Notes under the pieces: model-generated | What the model was told of the DNA's origin: nothing | Seen by the model: the letters and a program-made list of their open reading frames with translations, nothing else | The model's database searches: none | DNA from: Candidatus Heimdallarchaeota archaeon LC_3 | Lineage (GTDB): Archaea; Asgardarchaeota; Heimdallarchaeia; Hodarchaeales; LC-3 | NCBI GenBank assembly: GCA_001940645.1 | Contig: MDVS01000135.1 | Span: 1-24,392 of the forward strand | DNA: 24,392 nucleotides | Direction: 5' to 3' | Program-made: the position numbers and the translations under genes | Shown here: in pieces, positions 8,426 through 15,949 of the stretch | Layout: every line of letters starts with the position of its first letter | How positions within the stretch are numbered: position 1 is the first letter of the stretch

Positions 8426-8546
8426 ATATTCATTAAGTTTTTCAAATTATTAGCTATGTGTGAACTACCCTCAAGGAAAGGGACTTCTTGTGAGAAAGTT
8501 AATTCTCTATAATGAAAATTGTTATTTATAAATGTACGGTGATACG

Positions 8547-9095
8547 ATGGACAATGATATACTATTCGATGTAACTACTTTAGGGGGAGGTTGTTTCTGG
8601 TGTATAGAAGCAATATTTGAATTATTAAATGGTGTTGAAAAAATTGAATCAGGATATTCTGGTGGTCATATTGAGAATCCTACTTATCATCAAGTTTCTT
8701 CTGGGAATACCGGACATGTAGAGGTTGTACAGATTCATTTCAATCCCAAAGTAATTAGTTTCAAAGATTTACTAAAAATCTTCTTTACCTACCACAATCC
8801 CACAACTAAAAATCGTCAAGGAAATGATATAGGACCACAATACCGTTCAATAATACTTTATCATTCCGAAGACCAAAAAACTGATTCAGAAGAATCGATA
8901 AAAGAGATTGAGAAGGAAAAAATTTGGAAAAATCCAATTGTAACAGAAATAGCAGAATTTTCAAAATTTTATGTTGCAGAAGACTTTCACCAAGAATACT
9001 ACAGACGTAATCAAGGTGATGGATATTGTCAAGTCATTATAGAACCTAAAGTTGCAAAATTTAGGAAAGAATATATCGAAAAATTAAAAAAATAA
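8547..9095 (+). CDS. msrA: peptide methionine-S-sulfoxide reductase MsrA
   Basis: MsrA reduces the S-epimer of methionine sulfoxide in proteins or free, using thioredoxin-like reductants, in the cytosol. The catalytic motif GCFWC is at residues 15-19 (C16 nucleophile), followed by the GYSGG segment, GHVEVVQ and an FF-YHNPTTKNRQGND-GPQYRS region, all family signatures. A late GDGYCQVIIEPK has a Cys that could resolve the disulfide. Length 182 is typical of a single-domain MsrA; no MsrB is attached. ATG 8547 is preferred over 8532 because GGTGA at 8538-8542 gives 4-base spacing. It stands alone after a 9-base repeat array and before the convergent GTPase gene. Confidence 0.95.
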   Translation: MDNDILFDVTTLGGGCFWCIEAIFELLNGVEKIESGYSGGHIENPTYHQVSSGNTGHVEVVQIHFNPKVISFKDLLKIFFTYHNPTTKNRQGNDIGPQYRSIILYHSEDQKTDSEESIKEIEKEKIWKNPIVTEIAEFSKFYVAEDFHQEYYRRNQGDGYCQVIIEPKVAKFRKEYIEKLKK

Positions 9096-9154
9096 AGACT
9101 TATTAATAATTTGAAAAAATTGGAAGAAAGGAAGTTATAGAGAACAAAATTCAA

Positions 9155-9730
9155 TTAAATTTCATTTCTTAATAGTTTTTTTATGTTTAATTTTTCATGT
9201 ATAATTGGTAAGGAATTATCGAAAATTGATGTAGCAAAAAAAATTATTTTAAATTCACCCCCAAAATCAAAATCAGTTTTTAAATTTTCTATGTAACTTG
9301 TCTTTGATCCTTGATCAATTAAATCTGTTTTATGGAAAAAACAATAGATTTCTGAATTTGGTGAATATTTTCTTAAAGAATTAATAGCCTTTTCAAAAAG
9401 TTCTTTATTCTTATCATCCAAATAATTCACACAATCAACAATCCAAATTAAAATTTTTATGTTTGAAAATATGAATTCTTCATTTCTTTCAAAAAAGATA
9501 TTGAAAAATGGTGCTTGTCCTCCAGTGTCTATTACTTCTATCTTTTTTTCTGGATATCCGGAATAATAAAATCTATTATAGTTCAGAGTTGGATCATATT
9601 TGGTGATCTCACCTAGTTTCTGTCCTTCAAATATCTGTGAACAAATAGTAGTTTTTCCTGCCTCAGCAAGCCCCATAAGCAATATTCTTTCCAAATTTTC
9701 TTCCGAATCCTCATCCATCCATTGTGACAT
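9155..9730 (-). CDS. Rag/Gtr-class small GTPase (GTPase domain only)
   Basis: A 191-residue GTPase with all five G motifs: G1 GLAEAGKTT (20-28), a switch-I Thr at 48 (DPT), G3 DTGGQ (68-72), G4 HKTD (133-136) and G5 ATSIFD (166-171). The GGQ, the HKxD in place of NKxD, and TSI-F/W-D are diagnostic of the RagA/Gtr1 family, and flanking stretches (NIFF--R--FIF-N-K-LI, YSPNSEIYC) align with eukaryotic RagA. Eukaryotic Rags add a C-terminal roadblock domain; here the protein stops after the G domain. No lipid-anchor cysteine is visible. GGAG precedes ATG 9730. The membrane-protein gene ends 23 bases upstream on the same strand, so the two are likely co-transcribed and may act together. Confidence 0.9.
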   Translation of the reverse strand: MSQWMDEDSEENLERILLMGLAEAGKTTICSQIFEGQKLGEITKYDPTLNYNRFYYSGYPEKKIEVIDTGGQAPFFNIFFERNEEFIFSNIKILIWIVDCVNYLDDKNKELFEKAINSLRKYSPNSEIYCFFHKTDLIDQGSKTSYIENLKTDFDFGGEFKIIFFATSIFDNSLPIIHEKLNIKKLLRNEI

Positions 9731-9753
9731 TTTTTTGCTCCATTATTGTTAAT

Positions 9754-11376
9754 TTAATTTTGTTCTTCCTCATACTTGTCGAATGCACCATAAATTAATT
9801 CATATGATAATATTAATGACGTAATAAATTTACGAGTTTCATTTATTTTATTTACAATTGCTTCTCGACTTTCTTTGCCCTCATTCAATATTTTATGAAT
9901 ATTTTGAACTTTTAACACAATTTCGTCTACAAACTGATTAACAAATGTAAAATATTTTTTAAATATTATGAAATTAATTGACAAATTCTCAGAACCACCC
10001 CTTGCATTAGGTCTATCAAGAGCGAATGAATAAGATAAGACCTCTAAGGTTTCTGAATCTGTAATATCGATATTGAAATTTGATCTAACTAGGGAAATAA
10101 AATCTTTAGCGAATCGAGCAGTACTAAAAGATAGATCAGATATTTTTATCAATAATTCCAAATTATCATTTAGTATTTCAGGTAAGGTAATTATAGGATA
10201 AGGTCCTTTTTGTTGATGGAAAAATGAAATAATAATTCCGAAAACTGTAAAATCTAAAGACCTGTTTATATCGTCTGATTTTATTTGGGCAACTTTCGAT
10301 AATACTAATTCTTTATCTAATCCTACTAATTCGGTTTTTCGGAATTTTTTAATAACGATAAATGAAAAAATCCCTAAAAATATAGTTACAACTAAGATAA
10401 CGATTATAATAATTTCAAAAGGCAATCCGGATGGAATATAATAGAAAGTACCTAGCTCTGCTCGATCAGGATCCAGTCCTTTTTCAATATCAGCAAAGGG
10501 ATTTCTGTTTCCTGATTTGTCTTCAACATCAATAAAGTACAATATTTGTATATCTTGATTTTGGTGATCAAATTCTAATGTAATTGAATAAGAAAAACCT
10601 TCTACAAATATTAAATCTATAGATTGAAATTTTTCTATATCATCAATATTCTGAACAATTTTATAGGATGATGTTGGTGGTGATCCATCAACAGGTTTAA
10701 AGTAATAAAATAATGTGATTTTTTCAATCCCTAATCCAAATTCCTCTACAGTTACATCAAATACTATTTCGGTAGGATTCTGATTATTATCAAATTCTAA
10801 TGATACAATTACAATACGTGGAGGTACCACATCTGTTAAATTAAAAATGAATGATTTTTCAACAGAAACAAACTCTGAAGTAGTAGAGAAGATTATTTTT
10901 GTTGTTGCTTCTATATTTATGTTCAATTCAGTATTCAATAAGGAAAAATTATCTAATTGGTAGTCAAGGTTCCAAAAAGTTCCATTGGACGTGGATGGAA
11001 GTATTTTAATCTGTGAATTATTCAATGTCAATATTATTGTTACTGAATTTATTTCACGTCTTGTATCACTTACATTCACCCATATAATATAATGACCATC
11101 GTTATCAGTTTGATAATCCACACCAAAATCATTGAAATCTGGAATGGATTCAATTAATTGACTTTCAGATATTATTTCTGCCCCAAAATTTTCACCATTA
11201 AATGGGATAATTACAAAACGCCAAATTTCACCTGGTGAAGTTAAAGTTGAAGAAATGTAAGTCAGATTGTCATAAAATGGTTGATATTGGTCATCTACAT
11301 ACCAGTGAATAGAGGATTGACTTATAATTGTGTTTAAAAATGGTTCAGAGTAGCTAAATGAAATATTTAAGATTTG
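9754..11376 (-). CDS. single-pass membrane protein with beta-rich ectodomain and cytoplasmic domain, 5' end missing
   Basis: The open frame runs from just after TAA 11377-11379 to TAA 9754-9756, about 540 codons. No codon for Met occurs in it; GTG 11121 is the only practical start and has no ribosome site. The 85 codons upstream of that GTG still read like protein (IHWYVDD..., SPGEIWRFVIIPF), typical of Ig/FN3-like surface repeats, so the true N-terminus and signal peptide appear lost. Counting from GTG: beta-rich ectodomain 1-230, membrane helix 235-258, basic stop-transfer, then cytoplasmic domain 290-445 opening with FGIIISFFHQQKGPYPII, a strand pattern like longin/roadblock-type GTPase partners (inference). 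It precedes the Rag/Gtr GTPase. It may be a recent pseudogene, or a frameshift or assembly error may hide the start. Confidence 0.65.
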   Translation of the reverse strand, partial: QILNISFSYSEPFLNTIISQSSIHWYVDDQYQPFYDNLTYISSTLTSPGEIWRFVIIPFNGENFGAEIISESQLIESIPDFNDFGVDYQTDNDGHYIIWVNVSDTRREINSVTIILTLNNSQIKILPSTSNGTFWNLDYQLDNFSLLNTELNINIEATTKIIFSTTSEFVSVEKSFIFNLTDVVPPRIVIVSLEFDNNQNPTEIVFDVTVEEFGLGIEKITLFYYFKPVDGSPPTSSYKIVQNIDDIEKFQSIDLIFVEGFSYSITLEFDHQNQDIQILYFIDVEDKSGNRNPFADIEKGLDPDRAELGTFYYIPSGLPFEIIIIVILVVTIFLGIFSFIVIKKFRKTELVGLDKELVLSKVAQIKSDDINRSLDFTVFGIIISFFHQQKGPYPIITLPEILNDNLELLIKISDLSFSTARFAKDFISLVRSNFNIDITDSETLEVLSYSFALDRPNARGGSENLSINFIIFKKYFTFVNQFVDEIVLKVQNIHKILNEGKESREAIVNKINETRKFITSLILSYELIYGAFDKYEEEQN

Positions 11377-11379
11377 TTA

Positions 11380-11680
11380 TAGTGTATAATAAAATATATT
11401 CCCATAATATTGTCCTGAATTTTTTTTATAAAAAAAAAAAATTAATCATATTATGTACGTTCTTGCTATTATATTCAATAATATAAGAGTCTAAAATATT
11501 TTATAAGAGAATTTCATATTTTCTGATACAAAAGTTTTGTTAATTGTCATTCGTGAACAATTTTTTTGAAGATAGCTGATTATTTCTTTATTATTTATTA
11601 AATTTTTTGATTTTATTCAAATGGATCAATCTTTGCTCAAATAATGCTGAAAAATCTTAGTAAAAATTCAATAAAAAAAA
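11380..11680. other. AT-rich intergenic region
   Basis: About 300 bases with no supported gene. An A/T run at about 11421-11441 (eight T, ATA, a dozen A) can fold back on itself. I looked here for the missing 5' end of the membrane protein in the other minus-strand frames; the only reading is a short ATG frame (about 25 codons) that stops at the start of the open frame and does not resemble a signal peptide. Confidence 0.4.
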
Positions 11681-11689
11681 TTTAAATAT
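11681..11689 (+). promoter_or_regulatory. putative TATA box of the zinc-finger gene
   Basis: TTTAAATAT follows an A-tract and predicts a transcript start near 11710, leaving a leader of about 38 bases before ATG 11748. The motif is typical of archaeal promoters. Confidence 0.4.
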
Positions 11690-11747
11690 CTGAGAAGAAT
11701 GAAAAGTACAACAATTTTTTTAGTTTTAATTTAAAAGCAGATTAGTG

Positions 11748-11984
11748 ATGTCTCCCCCAAAAACTGGCCAAAAATCCTATAATAAAGTATTCAAGTGTCC
11801 TATATGCAAGAAAGAATATAAATACTTTAAATGGTTGATTAAACATGTTGAGAATATTCAACACAAAAAAATATTAATTTCTGGCAATTCAATTTTACAT
11901 CAACAGGAATTGTATGATTTATTGGGATTGGAAAAACCGATTAAATCATCGCGAAGACAAGTGAAGTTAAAAAAATATCTTTAA
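11748..11984 (+). CDS. small protein with a classical C2H2 zinc finger
   Basis: A 78-residue basic protein. Residues 17-39 fit the classical C2H2 finger: C17-x2-C20-x3-Y24-x5-L30-x2-H33-x5-H39, with Tyr in the usual Phe position. Lysines are dense in the finger and at the C-terminus (SSRRQVKLKK), which suits nucleic-acid binding. A short middle segment (LHQQELYDLLGLEK) could be an amphipathic helix. Such fingers are common in eukaryotes and rarer in archaea. ATG 11748 is taken; GTG 11745 directly before it would add one residue. The following small gene is 44 bases downstream on the same strand and may be co-transcribed. Target is unknown. Confidence 0.7.
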   Translation: MSPPKTGQKSYNKVFKCPICKKEYKYFKWLIKHVENIQHKKILISGNSILHQQELYDLLGLEKPIKSSRRQVKLKKYL

Positions 11985-12028
11985 AAATGATTATTATTTA
12001 CACCACATAATTACAATGGTGCTATAAA

Positions 12029-12349
12029 ATGGAATTTGACGATGTACGAGATAAACTAACTATTACATTAAAACAAAAGGGATGGAAGAATGTTGATTAT
12101 TCCAAAAGGTTTGCATCTTCGTCTGGTACTATAGACCTAGTTGCTTCAACAGGAGGATTTAGAAAAAAAGTACTTATGATAGCAATTGGAGCAAATCCGT
12201 TTGATGCAGGTATAGCTGGATTATTATTATCTGCAATTACAGAGAAAGGAGAGAAAATTATCTTTTTACAAGAGGGAAATCCTAATGAAGTACAAATTAC
12301 ATCAGATATTTCTGTAATTGCAAACATAGAAGATTTACCCGGCTCGTGA
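12029..12349 (+). CDS. small uncharacterised alpha/beta protein
   Basis: A 106-residue soluble protein I do not recognise. It begins with an amphipathic helix (MEFDDVRDKLTITLKQKGWK), then alternating strands and helices: SSGTIDLVAST, KKVLMIAIGAN, a hydrophobic helix AGIAGLLLSAIT, then KIIFLQEGN and a final strand DISVIANIEDL. The order recalls endonuclease-like or PNPase-like alpha/beta folds, but the E-x-K of a PD-(D/E)XK site is absent, so no nuclease is claimed. GGTGC six bases before ATG 12029 supports the start. It lies between the zinc-finger gene and the kynurenine genes, with 165 bases before kynureninase, so it may belong to neither. Confidence 0.5.
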   Translation: MEFDDVRDKLTITLKQKGWKNVDYSKRFASSSGTIDLVASTGGFRKKVLMIAIGANPFDAGIAGLLLSAITEKGEKIIFLQEGNPNEVQITSDISVIANIEDLPGS

Positions 12350-12514
12350 ACTTCTCGAACTCCACCTAATTATAGTATTTTTTTCAATTAGTTAAACCAA
12401 CTTTGTAAATAAATAACAATTTTCATTAAAATTCATTTCCCTTATATCTTTTCAGATTTATTTGGTATATATTATGCAATATCTTTAAAAATTATTTAAG
12501 ATCAAAATTTTTAT

Positions 12515-13801
12515 ATGGATCATTATCAAAACAATCGAGAATTTGCAGAAAAACTGGATTCTGAAGATTCATTAGGGAATTATAGGAATAAATTTTTTGT
12601 TCCAAAACATGTAAATGGCAATGAAATTATATATTTGTGTGGGAATTCATTAGGATTACAACCAAAGACGGTGAAGAAGTATCTCAATGAAGAATTAGAA
12701 GATTGGGAAAAATTAGCAGTCGAAGGACATTTTAAAGCTACACGTCCATGGCTATCATATCATGAATTGTTTTCTAATTCTATTGGAAAATTACTTGGTG
12801 CTAATCCAGATGAAATTATTACCATGAATACCTTATCCGTCAACATTCATTTATTATTCATTAGTTTTTTTCGACCAAAAGAAAAGAAAAAAAAAATCAT
12901 AATGGAATCCGGTGCATTTCCCTCGGATATATATGCCGTTAAATCACAATTGATTTATCATGGATTAAATCCTGAAAAAGATTTAATCTTTATCCAACCA
13001 AGAATAAATGAACGAATCTTAAGAACAGAAGACATTGTAAAAAAAATCGACGAATTAGCTGATGAATTAACCTTAATTTGGTTTGCAGGAATCAATTACG
13101 CTTCTGGTCAAGTTTTTGATATGAAGTCAATTACAGAAGCTGGACATAAAAAAAATATTCTTGTTGGTTTTGATTTGGCTCATGCTATTGGTAATATTCC
13201 CATGGATCTTCATAAATGGAAAGTTGATTTTGCGACTTGGTGTACATATAAATATGTGAATGCAGGACCAGGTAGTATTTCTGGTTGTTTTATCCACGAG
13301 AAGCATTGCAAAAATGAATCTATACCCCGTTTTGCTGGATGGTGGGGTCATGACAAAAAAACCAGATTTTTAATGGGATCGGATTTTAAAGCTATCCCTA
13401 CAGCAGAAGGGTGGCAAATAAGTAATCCTCCAGTATTTTCTATGACTCCACTACGTGCTTCTCTAGATATATTTGATGAAATAGGTATAAAAAAATTACG
13501 GGAAAAAAGTTTGAAATTAACAAATTATTTCGAATATCTTTTAAAAGATAAATTAGGTGATTTAGTAGCAATTATTACACCGAAAAATCCTGAAGAAAGG
13601 GGATGCCAACTTTCAATAGTTGTTAAAAACAATCCTAAGGAGATTCATTCTCAATTAAGACCTAATGGTATTATATGTGATTGGCGGGAACCAGATATAA
13701 TAAGATGTGCACCTGTACCTCTGTATAACACTTTTACTGAAGTATACAACTTTGTGGAAACGTTACATGATTTGATATCAAAACAAAAAATTTATGATTA
13801 A
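12515..13801 (+). CDS. kynU: kynureninase
   Basis: This 428-residue fold-type-I PLP enzyme cleaves kynurenine or 3-hydroxykynurenine to (3-hydroxy)anthranilate and alanine in the cytosol. Visible features are LCGNSLGLQP (42-50), FPSD (135-138), the PLP-pairing Asp in GFDLAH (D220, H223), the Schiff-base lysine K246 in CTYKYVNAGPGS, and RFAGWWGHD near 272-280; length and order match the family. The next gene, the monooxygenase, starts eight bases before this stop, so translation is coupled. Together they make 3-hydroxyanthranilate, a precursor of quinolinate and NAD. No ribosome site precedes ATG 12515; a TATA-like GGTATATAT lies at 12464-12472. The dioxygenases that begin and end the pathway are not in the window. 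Confidence 0.95.
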   Translation: MDHYQNNREFAEKLDSEDSLGNYRNKFFVPKHVNGNEIIYLCGNSLGLQPKTVKKYLNEELEDWEKLAVEGHFKATRPWLSYHELFSNSIGKLLGANPDEIITMNTLSVNIHLLFISFFRPKEKKKKIIMESGAFPSDIYAVKSQLIYHGLNPEKDLIFIQPRINERILRTEDIVKKIDELADELTLIWFAGINYASGQVFDMKSITEAGHKKNILVGFDLAHAIGNIPMDLHKWKVDFATWCTYKYVNAGPGSISGCFIHEKHCKNESIPRFAGWWGHDKKTRFLMGSDFKAIPTAEGWQISNPPVFSMTPLRASLDIFDEIGIKKLREKSLKLTNYFEYLLKDKLGDLVAIITPKNPEERGCQLSIVVKNNPKEIHSQLRPNGIICDWREPDIIRCAPVPLYNTFTEVYNFVETLHDLISKQKIYD

Positions 13802-15170
13802 AATGGATCAAAATAACACAGTAACTCTTATTGGAGCGGGTTTAACAGGATCTTTATTGGCAATCTACCTTTCAAGAAAAGGTTATGATGTAAATATATT
13901 TGAAAGAAGACCAGATATGAGGAAAGAGAAAATTTCAGCTGGAAAATCCATAAATCTTGCATTATCTAGTAGAGGTTTACGTGCTCTTAGAGAAGTAGGA
14001 TTAGAGGATGTAATCATGGAAAATGCAATTCCAATGAAAGGTAGAGTAATACATGCACTTGATAAATCGTTAACATTTCAACCCTATGGGAGAACAAAAG
14101 AACAAGTTATAAATTCAGTATCAAGAAGGCTGTTAAATTCAGTATTAATGGACAATGTTGAAAAACTTGATAAGGATAAAGTTAAAATAAATTTTAAGAG
14201 AAAATGTATAGGAATAAGTTTTAAAGATAGTTTGTTAAGATTCGAAGATTCGGCTACATCTGAAATAATTACTGTTAACACTGACGGACCTATTATTGGA
14301 ACAGATGGTTCTGCATCAGTGATAAGAAATGAAATGATAAATATTCCTGGATTTAATTTGAACCAATATTTTTTAGATCATGGATATAAGGAATTAACTA
14401 TACCTCCTGGTGAAAATAATTCTTTTCAAATAGAAAAATATGGACTTCATATTTGGCCTCGTAAACAATTCATGCTTATAGCACTTCCAAATCCCGATGG
14501 AAGTTTTACTTGTACGCTTTTTAATCCTTTTAAAGGCATAAATAGCTTCAGTTACTTGGATAGTGAAGAAAAAGTTGAAAAGTATTTTCTAAAAGAATTT
14601 CCAGATGTGATTGATTTAATACCAAATTTAACCAAAGAGTTCTTTACTAATCCTACTGGACATCTAGTAACAGTAAAATGTTTTCCATGGCATGTTTCTG
14701 ATAAAGCATTATTGATAGGAGATGCTGCCCATGCTATTGTCCCTTTTTATGGACAAGGAATTAATGCTGGTTTTGAAGATTGTAGGATCTTCAATGGATT
14801 ATTGAATAACGAAGAAGTTTCCTGGGAAAAATTATTTATAGAATATGAGCATTTACGAAAACCAAATACTGATGCAATCGCTGATTTAGCTATTGATAAT
14901 TTTTTCGAAATGCGTGACAAAGTTGCTGATCCAAAATTCTTAATCAAGAAAAAGGTAGAGAAATTACTTGAAAAAAAATATTCTAATTTCTTATCAACGT
15001 ATTCTAGGGTCACTTTTAATTCAGATATCCAGTATTCTGAAGCAAAACGTAAAGGTGAAATTCAAGATAAAATACTTGAAGAAGAATGTTACAAAGTAAA
15101 CAATGCTGAAGATATTGATCTTAATAGTGTGATTCAGAAAATTAATAAATTAATGAAAAACAATGGTTGA
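13794..15170 (+). CDS. kmo: kynurenine 3-monooxygenase
   Basis: A FAD-dependent aromatic hydroxylase that turns kynurenine into 3-hydroxykynurenine with NADPH and O2. The 458-residue protein has the Rossmann motif GAGLTGS (14-20), acidic E37 at the end of strand two, the KMO-type SINLALSSRG (52-61), a DG motif (171-172), and the second FAD motif LIGDAAHAIVPFYGQGINAG (307-326). The C-terminal 90 residues have no membrane helix, unlike the mitochondrial enzyme. ATG 13794 overlaps kynU by eight bases; ATG 13803 just after the kynU stop is the alternative. Neither has a ribosome site, which points to translational coupling. It commits the pathway to molecular oxygen. Bacterial-type origin is plausible but untested. 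Confidence 0.93.
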   Translation: MIKMDQNNTVTLIGAGLTGSLLAIYLSRKGYDVNIFERRPDMRKEKISAGKSINLALSSRGLRALREVGLEDVIMENAIPMKGRVIHALDKSLTFQPYGRTKEQVINSVSRRLLNSVLMDNVEKLDKDKVKINFKRKCIGISFKDSLLRFEDSATSEIITVNTDGPIIGTDGSASVIRNEMINIPGFNLNQYFLDHGYKELTIPPGENNSFQIEKYGLHIWPRKQFMLIALPNPDGSFTCTLFNPFKGINSFSYLDSEEKVEKYFLKEFPDVIDLIPNLTKEFFTNPTGHLVTVKCFPWHVSDKALLIGDAAHAIVPFYGQGINAGFEDCRIFNGLLNNEEVSWEKLFIEYEHLRKPNTDAIADLAIDNFFEMRDKVADPKFLIKKKVEKLLEKKYSNFLSTYSRVTFNSDIQYSEAKRKGEIQDKILEEECYKVNNAEDIDLNSVIQKINKLMKNNG

Positions 15171-15176
15171 TTTAAT

Positions 15177-15626
15177 ATGAGTTCAATATTTACTTCGGTG
15201 GGTCCATCATTAACAAATTTTGTTGAAAATTTTATTCAGCAATCAGAAAATAAATTATTAAAATATATTTATAAAAACAAACTAGGCACAAAATACACCT
15301 TCGGTGTTACTAATGATCACGAAATTGATATTACGTTTGATGAAACTGAAAAAAAATATCATGCTACGTTTTTAAGGGCTTGGGCTTATTACGAAGACGA
15401 AGAGAAGACAATTGATAACACTTTAGATGTTCCAGATGATTTTGATATGGAGATGGTGAATATTGAAGCACCAACTTTAGTTGAAATAATTATGAAAATG
15501 TTAAAATTAATCGATGAACCATTTGGTACAAGATATTTTGATGATTGTTGGGTTAATATAGAAAAAATAGGTAATACCTTTCGAGGGGAATTGATTAAGG
15601 GAGGATTAAAAACTCCAGGTACCTAA
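15177..15626 (+). CDS. uncharacterised third gene of the kynurenine cluster
   Basis: A 149-residue acidic, soluble protein starting six bases after the kmo stop, with GGTTGA five bases before ATG 15177, so it is very probably in the same transcript. It has an N-terminal helix (SLTNFVENFIQQSENKLLKY), a strand-turn region (KYTFGVTNDHEIDITFDE), aromatic-rich middle segments (RAWAYYEDE), a helix TLVEIIMKMLKLID and a final strand pair (DDCWVNIEKIGNTFRGELI). It lacks the cupin motifs of 3-hydroxyanthranilate dioxygenase and the signature of any known kynurenine enzyme. I do not recognise the family. It ends only six bases from the convergent gene that follows. Confidence 0.6.
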   Translation: MSSIFTSVGPSLTNFVENFIQQSENKLLKYIYKNKLGTKYTFGVTNDHEIDITFDETEKKYHATFLRAWAYYEDEEKTIDNTLDVPDDFDMEMVNIEAPTLVEIIMKMLKLIDEPFGTRYFDDCWVNIEKIGNTFRGELIKGGLKTPGT

Positions 15627-15632
15627 CTATAA

Positions 15633-15896
15633 TTATTTATCAAATAAACTTTGAAGCTCAAAATTACCGATTAAATCTTCTAACTCGCTTATTATTGATT
15701 CACTAAATGTCACTGTTTTGTTAGACCAATCAATATCGATACCAGTTAAAGAACATTCAACATAAAAATCGATAAATTCCTTTTCTGTTTTAAATTCTAA
15801 TAAATCAAGAATAGTATCAATCATAATAGGTTTTAATTCATTTTTAAGGATTTTTTTTAATTTATAAGCGGGATTCCAATATTTGTTTTTTGTCAA
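15633..15896 (-). CDS. small uncharacterised acidic protein
   Basis: An 87-residue protein, mostly helical: a basic helix (YKLKKILKNELKPIM), a leucine-rich helix (IDTILDLLEFKTEKEFIDFY) and an amphipathic C-terminal helix (SESIISELEDLIGNFELQSL). No family recognised. The start is TTG 15896, directly after an in-frame stop; GAGGT ten bases upstream supports it. It follows the PqqB-like gene by 53 bases on the same strand and may share its transcript. Six bases separate it from the convergent gene. It could be a small regulatory or complex subunit; function unknown. Confidence 0.5.
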   Translation of the reverse strand: MTKNKYWNPAYKLKKILKNELKPIMIDTILDLLEFKTEKEFIDFYVECSLTGIDIDWSNKTVTFSESIISELEDLIGNFELQSLFDK

Positions 15897-15949
15897 TTAA
15901 AATCAGACCTCAAAAAATTAAAGTTATTATTTAGTATTTATTTATGAAA

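Noticed and set aside
8354..8443. Possible CRISPR or short-repeat array
   Set aside because: Units are 9 bases with no spacers and AT-only bias; this is a tandem repeat.
11377..11460. Frameshifted start for the membrane protein
   Set aside because: The only ATG frames here give about 25 codons with poly-Phe and no signal peptide; I could not join them convincingly to the main frame.
12097..12327. Antisense open frame within the small alpha/beta gene
   Set aside because: It mirrors the plus-strand gene, which has a ribosome site and protein-like composition; the antisense reading has neither.
12029..12349. PD-(D/E)XK nuclease reading of the small alpha/beta protein
   Set aside because: An Asp is present in GTIDLVA but the following strand has no E-x-K, so the active site is not supported.
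15177..15626. 3-hydroxyanthranilate dioxygenase as third kynurenine gene
   Set aside because: The cupin His/Glu motifs and length of that enzyme are missing.
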